This document shows positions 1 through 5,631 of a stretch of 16,901 nucleotides of DNA, piece by piece; position 1 is the stretch's first letter, and the number at the start of each line of letters is the position of its first letter. A model generated the notes under the pieces. The model was not told the origin of the DNA. It did no database searches and was given only the letters and a program-made list of their open reading frames with translations. The DNA is taken from positions 1 through 16,901 of the forward strand of contig JAHKLH010000013.1 of NCBI GenBank assembly GCA_029856635.1, written 5' to 3'. The position numbers and the translations under genes were made by a program. This DNA comes from Candidatus Njordarchaeota archaeon. Lineage in GTDB: Archaea > Asgardarchaeota > Njordarchaeia > Njordarchaeales > JAHKLH01.

Positions 1-26
1 ATAAAACACAAAAGAGCAGCTGAGAG

Positions 27-85
27 CATATCAGTAAGCCCTGCCCCTCGTCATCAAATCAGCATTAACGAGGCTCATCATCCTA
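27..85 (-). ncRNA. C/D box guide sRNA (2'-O-methylation guide)
   Basis: Read on the minus strand, the classic archaeal layout appears in order: box C AUGAUGA (81-75), a 12-nt guide (74-63), box D' CUGA (62-59), a 2-nt spacer, box C' UGAUGA (56-51), a 16-nt guide (50-35) and box D CUGA (34-31). Such RNAs bind L7Ae, Nop5 and fibrillarin and direct 2'-O-methylation of the target base paired to the fifth nucleotide upstream of D or D'. The D' guide GCCUCGUUAAUG complements AUUAACGAGGC. From memory, this is a conserved archaeal 23S rRNA segment around E. coli position 1977, which would make that A the methylated base. The D guide would pair with UAAGCCCUGCCCCUCG, whose target I could not place. 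The RNA starts about 34 nt after the cbiO stop on the same strand, so it may be processed from the operon transcript. U-rich sequence follows box D. Oddities are the short D'-C' spacer and the long D guide. Confidence 0.8.
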
Positions 86-116
86 AAATTAATATTTTAT
101 CTCGTTGCTCAAAAGT

Positions 117-875
117 TTACTTGAAGATTTCATGAAACATACGAAGGATTTCATTAGGTGATTCTAATCCCGCTTTTTCAAAAAGATCTGGTTTCTTTTT
201 TACTTCATCTTTTGGTCCTTTGGCTATAATTTTCCCATTATTTAGGAAATAAATATAGTCTGCGACCCTCAAGGTAAACAAGATATCATGTGACGCAAAT
301 ATCACGGTTTTCCCTTGTTTTTTATAGGAATAGATTATATCAAATATCTTCCTCTTGAAATGCCCACCTACATTTGCTGTTGGTTCATCTAAAATTAATA
401 TATTTGGACTTAAAACTAAAATTGCGGCCAAAACGATTATTTTCTTCTCGCCATAGCTAAGATTGAAGGGAGATCGCTGTAGTAAATGAGAAATTTCTAA
501 GAACTTCGTCACTTCTTCAACTTTCTTCCTAATTTCTGATTCTGGTAATCTAAGTTGCTTGAGTCCAAACGCTATTTCATCAAAAACAGTTAAATTAAAA
601 ATCTGGTCGTCCGGATCTTGGAAAACTATTCCAATTTCTCTTCTAATCAAAGGAATCTGTTCGAATAAGTCTTGTCCTTTATAAAGAACTTTTCCTTCTG
701 TTGGCTTTAGCAGGCCAGAACATATTAGTAATAAAGTAGTTTTTCCACTTCCGTTCGGTCCGATAATTGCTGTAATTGTGTTTCTGTATATTTTCAGATT
801 AACTCTATTTAGCGCTTGAATCTTTCCTGGGTAAACATAACTAACGTTTATTAGTTCTAATAGCGGCTCATTCAT
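117..875 (-). CDS. cbiO: Cobalt/nickel ECF transporter ATPase CbiO
   Basis: This is the ATP-hydrolysing subunit (252 aa) of an energy-coupling-factor transporter that takes up Co2+ or Ni2+. It acts on the cytoplasmic face with CbiQ. The Walker A motif GPNGSGKT is at residues 39-46, the Q-loop QDPDDQ at about 86-91, Walker B ILILDEP at about 159-165 and the switch His at about 196. The ABC signature reads LSYGEKK (139-145) instead of the usual LSGGQ. The D-loop after DEPTA reads NVGG, where most family members have an LD pair, so it is unusual though otherwise intact. The ATG directly follows the cbiQ stop (TGAATG), which implies translational coupling. It is the last gene of the cbiM-cbiN-cbiQ-cbiO operon. 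Paralogous ECF ATPases look alike, but the neighbouring CbiM fixes the substrate class as a metal. Confidence 0.93.
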   Translation of the reverse strand: MNEPLLELINVSYVYPGKIQALNRVNLKIYRNTITAIIGPNGSGKTTLLLICSGLLKPTEGKVLYKGQDLFEQIPLIRREIGIVFQDPDDQIFNLTVFDEIAFGLKQLRLPESEIRKKVEEVTKFLEISHLLQRSPFNLSYGEKKIIVLAAILVLSPNILILDEPTANVGGHFKRKIFDIIYSYKKQGKTVIFASHDILFTLRVADYIYFLNNGKIIAKGPKDEVKKKPDLFEKAGLESPNEILRMFHEIFK

Positions 876-1664
876 TCAAATTACCATCAGAAATTCAATT
901 GCCATATGAAGAGAAATCATCAAAAAAGCGACAAACAAAAATAATATTTCCTTATATGTAATTTTAATGCTTGTTTTTTCGATATCAAAGCTAAAGCATC
1001 TTGATTGCAAGCCAAGTGCAAATCTCTGTGCTAAGTATGTAGAGTTTATTAATAAGTCGGCAATAATTGTGGATAGTACGAACCAGTATCGTCTATAACC
1101 TCGTACTATTATTCTTGATTCACGTGCAAATAATAATCGGGCTAGATGCCTTATGTGATAAGGCAAAAACTTAAGAAAGAATGTAAACATGAAAATTAAT
1201 TTGTTTGGCATTCGTAGTTTTTTGAGACCAATTGCAATATTTCTCCAGCCCAAATAGCTTAAGAATACTCCAAATGTCAGAATAGCCGTAGATGTTCTTA
1301 ACGCCGATTTTAATGCAGTCATTAGATTATCCTTGTTGATAGTTAATGTTATTCCAAATGGAAGAAAAATAGTCGTGTTAGGATTCTCAAATATTATTGG
1401 CAAAAAAATGGCAAAAACAAAGAAAAACCATGATATGGTGAGCACTAATAATCGTCTGTAATCTGCACGAAGAACTATCATGAACACAAAAGAGAAAGAA
1501 ATATACAAGAGATAAACTAGGAAAGAGTAACTAAATGAAGTAAAAAATGTAAGTAATAAACCACAAAAAATCATTACTGCTGGGTCTATTTTTGGTATTC
1601 TATCTATCGAAAAAACTTCCAATACGTCTGCAACTTTTCGTAAAAATTTTTCCGATAGGCTCAC
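876..1664 (-). CDS. cbiQ: Cobalt/nickel ECF transporter transmembrane subunit CbiQ
   Basis: This 262-aa integral membrane protein is the T component that couples ATP hydrolysis in CbiO to the metal-binding CbiM. It has several hydrophobic segments: two in the N-terminal third, one around residue 85-100, and one at the C-terminus. The conserved cytoplasmic arginine-rich coupling motifs appear as SRIIVRGYRRYW and a second one near ALGLQSRCF. These correspond to the A-x-x-x-R-G type helices of the CbiQ family that dock on the ATPase. The start is a GTG that overlaps the TGA of the upstream small subunit (GTGA, 1664-1661). Its own stop abuts the cbiO ATG. This packing supports one polycistronic message. 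Length and position are normal for the family. Confidence 0.88.
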   Translation of the reverse strand: MSLSEKFLRKVADVLEVFSIDRIPKIDPAVMIFCGLLLTFFTSFSYSFLVYLLYISFSFVFMIVLRADYRRLLVLTISWFFFVFAIFLPIIFENPNTTIFLPFGITLTINKDNLMTALKSALRTSTAILTFGVFLSYLGWRNIAIGLKKLRMPNKLIFMFTFFLKFLPYHIRHLARLLFARESRIIVRGYRRYWFVLSTIIADLLINSTYLAQRFALGLQSRCFSFDIEKTSIKITYKEILFLFVAFLMISLHMAIEFLMVI

Positions 1665-1948
1665 TTCTTCTTTCCTGCTAGATACTGTAGTATGTAGCCA
1701 ATTAGGAAGATTACAAATATTCCAATTAACCCAGCAATTATGTATCCTATTTCATCTGGAATTCCTGGAACTGTATAATCAAGGAACGGTGTCCAATTCA
1801 TTTGCTCGGTGAGGTCTTGAAGTCCTAGTTTCTCTGCAGCAATATCAAGAGGTTCATGATAGCCAACCATATCAGCAAGAATTATTCCAAAAATCGGACT
1901 AATTATCAGTAAGATTCCTATTAAAATCCAATATCTCTTGATTTTCAT
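1661..1948 (-). CDS. PDGLE-domain small subunit of the metal ECF transporter (CbiN/NikN-like)
   Basis: This 95-aa protein has two membrane helices, at residues about 6-26 and 68-90. The extracytoplasmic segment between them contains HEPLDIAAEKLGL, a degenerate version of the PDGLE motif, and then PFLDYTVPGI, which matches the conserved P-x-x-D-Y-x-V-P-G stretch of the family. Subunits of this type assist the substrate-binding component CbiM/NikM in loading Co2+ or Ni2+. The C-terminus is lysine-rich, as expected for a cytoplasmic end. The gene lies 11 nt after cbiM and its stop overlaps the cbiQ GTG by four bases. In some organisms this domain is fused to the end of CbiM; here it is a separate gene. 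The classical CbiN family is the alternative label, but the VPG segment favours the PDGLE type. Confidence 0.8.
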   Translation of the reverse strand: MKIKRYWILIGILLIISPIFGIILADMVGYHEPLDIAAEKLGLQDLTEQMNWTPFLDYTVPGIPDEIGYIIAGLIGIFVIFLIGYILQYLAGKKK

Positions 1949-1959
1949 ATCCCCTCACC

Positions 1960-2595
1960 TCATCCTTTAACCATGTGGGGTGCTTTACTGAGGAGGTATG
2001 CCAAGACGGCTGCGGTTATGATTCCCTCAATGATTCCTAATATGAAATGCCAGATAGCCATTACTGGAACTGTCACACTTAGGGTATATGCAAAGTTTGG
2101 GGATATGCCTATTTCGGTTCCTGCTGCGATTCCTGCAAGAGTTATTCCCATCCATCCACCCAGGAAAGCTCCTATGAGTTTATAATTTTTATTCTCTTTT
2201 CCTAATTTACTCATAAGTTTGTATAATGCATATCCAACAAGCACATCAATTATTGCCATATTTAGAACATTTGCACCTAGTGTAGTTATCCCACCATCAT
2301 GGAAGATAATACATTGCACGAATAATACTAGAAACATTATGAAAAATCCAAAATATGGGTTCATTAATATTCCTGCTAGTGCCCCACCGACGAAATGAAG
2401 ACTTGTTCCTCCAGGAATTGGCCAATTAAGCATTTGTGTTGCAAAGATTGCACTTGCAAGCACAGTAATTTGAGAGATATTCTCTGTAGTCCATTGTCCT
2501 TTCGTTTTTAGATATGCATAAACCCCATAGACTACCATTATCAAATACGTTATCGCACACGATATTGGATCTAAAAACCCGTCTGGAATATGCAT
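1960..2595 (-). CDS. cbiM: Cobalt/nickel-binding ECF transporter component CbiM
   Basis: This is the substrate-binding membrane protein (211 aa, about six to seven helices) of a Co2+/Ni2+ ECF transporter. The family N-terminus MHIPDGF is present. In characterised NikM proteins the N-terminal amine, His2 and His67 bind the metal. If translation starts at the ATG at 2595, the SLHFVGG histidine falls exactly at residue 67, so this start is preferred over the in-frame GTG two codons upstream at 2601, which would bury the ligand. The conserved FHDGGITTLGANVLNMA segment follows at about residues 100-116. It is the first gene of the operon. A TATA-like box near 2651 and paired octamers between it and the start suggest metal-dependent control. 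Nickel and cobalt specificity cannot be told apart from the sequence. Confidence 0.93.
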   Translation of the reverse strand: MHIPDGFLDPISCAITYLIMVVYGVYAYLKTKGQWTTENISQITVLASAIFATQMLNWPIPGGTSLHFVGGALAGILMNPYFGFFIMFLVLFVQCIIFHDGGITTLGANVLNMAIIDVLVGYALYKLMSKLGKENKNYKLIGAFLGGWMGITLAGIAAGTEIGISPNFAYTLSVTVPVMAIWHFILGIIEGIITAAVLAYLLSKAPHMVKG

Positions 2596-2604
2596 AAACA
2601 CACC

Positions 2605-2633
2605 AGTAATACTTTTCTAAAAATTAGTAATAC
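2605..2633 (-). promoter_or_regulatory. Paired direct octamers, candidate operator of the cbiM operon
   Basis: The octamer GTATTACT (minus strand) occurs at 2633-2626 and again at 2612-2605. The two copies are in the same orientation with a period of 21 bp, which is two helical turns. They lie between the predicted TATA box near 2651 and the cbiM start, so they cover the expected transcription start. That is the usual place for an archaeal repressor site. A metal-sensing regulator is a reasonable guess, but no regulator gene is in the window. The arrangement is a direct repeat, unlike the inverted NikR operator. Confidence 0.4.
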
Positions 2634-2646
2634 CTAAAAGAATGAG

Positions 2647-2657
2647 AATATATACAT
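2647..2657 (-). promoter_or_regulatory. TATA box of the cbiMNQO operon
   Basis: The minus strand reads TGTATATATTC here. Transcription would start about 25 nt downstream, near 2626, which leaves a leader of roughly 30 nt before the cbiM ATG at 2595. The divergent abiE promoter lies about 100 bp away. The rest of the 2602-2778 intergenic stretch is AT-rich, with only a small GCTGATTTCAGC palindrome at 2684-2695. Confidence 0.5.
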
Positions 2658-2751
2658 GAATTACTATCTGTTTTTCTCTTTTTGCTGATTTCAGCTTGTT
2701 TCTCTTAATTACTTCGTTGAGACTTTTGTTCAGAATTATAAACTAAATTGG

Positions 2752-2759
2752 TATATTAT
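2752..2759 (+). promoter_or_regulatory. TATA box of the abiE operon
   Basis: TATATTAT is centred near 2755. An archaeal start about 25 nt downstream falls at 2779-2782, exactly on the tandem ATG codons of the antitoxin gene. This predicts a leaderless or nearly leaderless message and argues against the upstream TTG at 2761. Confidence 0.5.
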
Positions 2760-2778
2760 ATTGAATAAAGGTAGAACA

Positions 2779-3552
2779 ATGATGCCAAATGTAGCAACAG
2801 TAGTCAGAGATTTAATAGCAAATGGAAAGTTCATATTCTCTAGTGAGGACATCAGAAATATGTATAACCTATCACCAGTACAAACATGGAGACTCCTTAG
2901 GAGGATGTTAGATTCAGGAATCATTGTTAAATTATGGAGAGGATTTTTCATGCTAAGTGAAGATATGATAATTAATGTGCCAATAGAGGCAATAATTGAT
3001 TCTTTTTTCTCTGGAGAACATTATTATGTTGGTTTATCATCAGCACTCGTTCATTGGAAAGCAACTGAAAAAATTCTAACAACAATATTTGTTTTAACAC
3101 CAAAAAGAACATTCTGTGGGAGGACAATTAAGGTGAGAAGATGGGAAGTACGATTTGTGTTTCTAAATGAGAAATTCTTTTTCGGATTCATTAGGCGACC
3201 AATTAGAGGATACATGTTCAATGTTTCTGACAGAGAAAAGACTGTGCTTGATTGTCTTCTCTTTGTTGGAACATATGTACCATTTAGAGATGTAATAAGT
3301 GCAATCATTTCATTAAGACCAAGAATCTCATGCCAAAAATTACTAGAGTATTCTCTGAGAATTAGAAAAAAAGCATTAATACAGCGACTAGGATTTCTGC
3401 TTGAAAGAATAGATACTTGCACAGAAATTCTCAAAGAATTACGTGAATTTGTAAGCTCAAAGTACATTTACCTTGATCCAACTATGGATAAAGTTGAATT
3501 CTTGAGAGATGAAAATTGGAGAATTATTGTTAATATTAGAGGATTAAAATGA
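2779..3552 (+). CDS. AbiEi-like antitoxin / transcriptional regulator of a type IV toxin-antitoxin system
   Basis: This protein (257 aa from ATG 2779) has an N-terminal winged-helix domain. The stretch FSSEDIRNMYNLSPVQTWRL and the following RRMLDSGIIVKLWRGFFML give the helix-turn-helix and wing typical of AbiEi. A larger C-terminal domain contains the family-like YYVGLSSALVHW and FNVSDREKTVLDCL segments. AbiEi proteins neutralise the AbiEii nucleotidyltransferase without stable complex formation and usually repress their own operon. Its TGA overlaps the ATG of the toxin gene (ATGA, 3549-3552). The start was chosen from the TATA spacing and an AAGGT just upstream; a TTG at 2761 would add six residues. 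The identification rests on domain pattern plus the partner gene. Confidence 0.8.
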   Translation: MMPNVATVVRDLIANGKFIFSSEDIRNMYNLSPVQTWRLLRRMLDSGIIVKLWRGFFMLSEDMIINVPIEAIIDSFFSGEHYYVGLSSALVHWKATEKILTTIFVLTPKRTFCGRTIKVRRWEVRFVFLNEKFFFGFIRRPIRGYMFNVSDREKTVLDCLLFVGTYVPFRDVISAIISLRPRISCQKLLEYSLRIRKKALIQRLGFLLERIDTCTEILKELREFVSSKYIYLDPTMDKVEFLRDENWRIIVNIRGLK

Positions 3553-4331
3553 GCTTACCCACACTCTCACTCACAGATTTCCGAAAACTATCACAGAAAT
3601 TTGATGTACCTGTGGAAATTATAATAAGAGACTATGCAACTATTGCAATCTTATTATTATTGAATAAGCATGAAGCACTAAAAAAATTGATCTTCAAAGG
3701 AGGAACTGCAGTACGCCGCGTGTACTTTCCAGAAGCTCGATTTTCAGTTGATCTTGACTTCGATTATCTGGGAGAACAAAAAGACATCAATACTATTGCA
3801 AATGAATTTAAACACATATTATCAAAATTAGAAGAAGAATCCATAGGAAGCATATTCATAACCTCCATCGATGAGCCCATAATTACTGAACATTGGTGTT
3901 TCTTTAATGTGCATTACACAGCACCAGGGTTAGAAGCAATGAGCAGAATAGATATAAACGCCAAACACTCCGAAGATTATGTCAAACGAAATCTCTGTCT
4001 CCTACCATATTCGCACGAAAAAGGACCTGAAACTCTAACATACCCTCTCTCGATAATTCTTGAAGACAAATTAATAGCATTCATTGATAGAACACATGCA
4101 AAAGATTTGTGGGACATTTTTTACTTAGCCATTTTAAAGAAAGTAAAGCCTAGGCAAAGATTGTCTAAAATTTTGAAAATGTCTCTGGAAAAAATCTCTC
4201 TTGTACTAGATTTAATAAGTGAACGCGACTGGAATCTTCTTAGATACGAATATCTTCCAAAAGAGTTTAAACATTTTTCAAGATTAGAAGTAATAAACGC
4301 TGTGAGAGAATTTATCCGCAAACATTTTTAG
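3549..4331 (+). CDS. AbiEii-family nucleotidyltransferase toxin
   Basis: This is a 260-aa nucleotidyltransferase of the AbiEii/AbiGii (MenT-like) group. The family signature is clear: FKGGTAVRRVYF at residues about 48-59, then ARFSVDLDFDYLG at about 63-75. These supply the GG[ST] loop and the catalytic D-x-D carboxylates that bind nucleotide and Mg2+. A later ILEDKLIAFIDRTHAKDLWDIFYL segment (about 165-188) carries the conserved Lys and the K-D-L-x-D motif. Characterised relatives stop growth by transferring nucleotides, in some cases to the tRNA acceptor end. The start codon overlaps the antitoxin stop, so the two are translationally coupled. All motifs are present, so the toxin looks intact. 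Confidence 0.88.
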   Translation: MSLPTLSLTDFRKLSQKFDVPVEIIIRDYATIAILLLLNKHEALKKLIFKGGTAVRRVYFPEARFSVDLDFDYLGEQKDINTIANEFKHILSKLEEESIGSIFITSIDEPIITEHWCFFNVHYTAPGLEAMSRIDINAKHSEDYVKRNLCLLPYSHEKGPETLTYPLSIILEDKLIAFIDRTHAKDLWDIFYLAILKKVKPRQRLSKILKMSLEKISLVLDLISERDWNLLRYEYLPKEFKHFSRLEVINAVREFIRKHF

Positions 4332-4373
4332 AATCAACTCTTTCACAAATACTTTAGGAACTATTCCCTTGAA

Positions 4374-5174
4374 CTATATTACGCTCAAGTATCTTAAGAC
4401 TGCTAAAACATAGTGCACAGCTTCCTTCATGCGAATTGTTTCAACATTCTGCCTAGGTATAAAATTGAGAAAATAATCAAAATACTTTTTGTGCGTGTGC
4501 CATTTTTTCTTCAGTATCTCGCGAATCCCTCTGAATGGTCCACCGAATATAATCGCGATTTTATCTCGTTTTGAGATTCTTGCTTTGCGAACATCCTCAC
4601 CATACTTTGATGTTCCGATTATAAGAAAACCACGTTCTTTTAAACGCTCTAATAACACGTCCAAGGTTCTATTGAAATAAAAAACATCATAACCCCAATA
4701 CACATCAAGTTCATGCTTATCTACTGTTATTTTCCTCTTAACATCTATGACTAAGATGCGTTCTCCCCTTCGTACTCCCTTTCCCTTTTTGACAATGAAT
4801 TCATCCTTACCATCACTTACCCGAAGTTTGTCCCCTAAATCCTCAAGAACATAAACATAACGCCAAGGCTCCCTCTTTAAATGATGTGGTGTTTTCAACG
4901 GTTCACATAATCCAATGTATCTTAGACTCTTATCCAAAGGAAATGCAACCTTACGCAAGTATGGAGGAGTATTAAGATACTTCAAAACTTTTACAATGAA
5001 CCTACCAAGCCCGTGCGAATCAAAATGCGGATCTGGATCGTAGTAAACACATACATCAGTCACACCAAAAGTTGCAAAAACACGAGCAAGCACACCAATT
5101 TTGTATGTTCGCAAGTCTGCTCTCTTTTCGTCTCCCGTATATGTCGAAGGTATTGCACATATCAAAGTTCTCAT
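4374..5174 (-). CDS. SPOUT-fold RNA methyltransferase, MTH1/C9orf114 family
   Basis: This 266-aa protein belongs to the archaeal/eukaryotic SPOUT methyltransferases represented by M. thermautotrophicus MTH1 and human C9orf114 (SPOUT1). The N-terminus LICAIPSTYTGDEKRADLRTYKIG and the segment PPYLRKVAFPLDKSLRYIGLCEPL, followed by TPHHL, are hallmarks. A central OB-like insert (about residues 115-145) precedes the knot-forming C-terminus, with GFLIIGTSKYGEDV and IIFGGPFRGI near residues 184-221, where S-adenosylmethionine binds. The family is thought to methylate RNA, but the target here is unknown. The gene is transcribed away from the cyclophilin-like gene from a shared TATA region. Convergence with the AbiEii toxin leaves only 42 bp between their ends. 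Confidence 0.85.
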   Translation of the reverse strand: MRTLICAIPSTYTGDEKRADLRTYKIGVLARVFATFGVTDVCVYYDPDPHFDSHGLGRFIVKVLKYLNTPPYLRKVAFPLDKSLRYIGLCEPLKTPHHLKREPWRYVYVLEDLGDKLRVSDGKDEFIVKKGKGVRRGERILVIDVKRKITVDKHELDVYWGYDVFYFNRTLDVLLERLKERGFLIIGTSKYGEDVRKARISKRDKIAIIFGGPFRGIREILKKKWHTHKKYFDYFLNFIPRQNVETIRMKEAVHYVLAVLRYLSVI

Positions 5175-5203
5175 GACTGACCATAAGAATTCATACTTTT
5201 TTA

Positions 5204-5213
5204 GTTTTTATAG
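5204..5213. promoter_or_regulatory. Shared TATA element of two divergent genes
   Basis: The sequence gTTTTTATAG reads as TTTTTATA on the plus strand and CTATAAAAAC on the minus strand, so one AT box can serve both directions. On the plus side it lies about 24 bp before the ATG at 5232. On the minus side it lies about 35 bp before the SPOUT ATG at 5174. Both distances fit archaeal promoters with short or absent leaders. A GGAG at 5222-5225 precedes the plus-strand ATG. Confidence 0.45.
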
Positions 5214-5231
5214 ATTTGCCCGGAGTCTATC

Positions 5232-5631
5232 ATGAGGTGGAAAATAATAATCAAAACAGAAAGTGGAATAAGAGCCTTTGGGAGAAATATTTGATGATGA
5301 AGCACCAAATACGGCAAGAAAGATCGTTGAAGCACTTCCTATTGAAGGAAGTGCAACAAAGTGGGGAGATGAGATATACTTCATGATCAATCTAAAAATT
5401 CCACCAGAAAATGCCAGAGAAAAAGTTAAGCTGGGTGAAATTGCTTATTGGCCTGAGGGACCTGCAATTTGTCTCTTTTTAGGTCTAACTCCAATAAGTC
5501 CATCTCCTGAAGACATACGAGCGTATTCTCCAGTTAACGTTATAGGCAGAATTACTGAGAGTATAGAAGAGCTAAAGAAAATAAAAGAAGGCGAAAGAAT
5601 TCAGATCTTGCTTTCTAATAGTTCAGGATAA
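5232..5631 (+). pseudogene. Cyclophilin-like (PF04126-type) protein, reading frame broken by a one-base indel
   Basis: The open frame from TTG 5278 encodes GEIFDDEAPNTARKIVEAL and then WGDEIYF, AYWPEGPAICLFLG and SPVNVIGRI, the signature of the small beta-barrel cyclophilin-like family. Its N-terminal strand is missing from that frame but is found just upstream in another. ATG 5232 starts MRWKIIIKTESGIRAFG, which then meets a stop at 5292. Dropping one base from TTTGGG (5277-5282) joins the two halves into a continuous 132-aa protein of normal family length. A TATA box at 5205-5212 and GGAG at 5222-5225 fit the ATG 5232 start. The family's function is poorly known; it resembles the core of peptidyl-prolyl isomerases. 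The break may be a sequencing error, a true mutation or a shift site. The 3' end overlaps the convergent PP-loop gene by 31 bp. Confidence 0.8.

Noticed and set aside
67..106. AACGAG ... CTCGTT inverted repeat near the left edge
   Set aside because: Six-base arms with a 28-base loop that includes box C of the sRNA. Chance or incidental, not a terminator hairpin.
2601..2601. GTG 2601 as the start of cbiM
   Set aside because: It would add two residues before MHIPDG and displace the N-terminal amine and His2 that bind the metal; ATG 2595 also puts the second ligand at His67.
2684..2695. Small palindrome GCTGATTTCAGC between the divergent cbiM and abiE promoters
   Set aside because: A five-base arm with a two-base loop is too weak to call an operator or hairpin, and it has no second copy.
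3051..3467. 138-codon open frame on the minus strand
   Set aside because: It is antisense to the AbiEi gene, with no start signal or domain.
5277..5282. Programmed frameshift as the explanation of the cyclophilin-like gene
   Set aside because: No classic slippery heptamer or downstream structure is evident. An indel or sequencing error is simpler, so I do not claim recoding.
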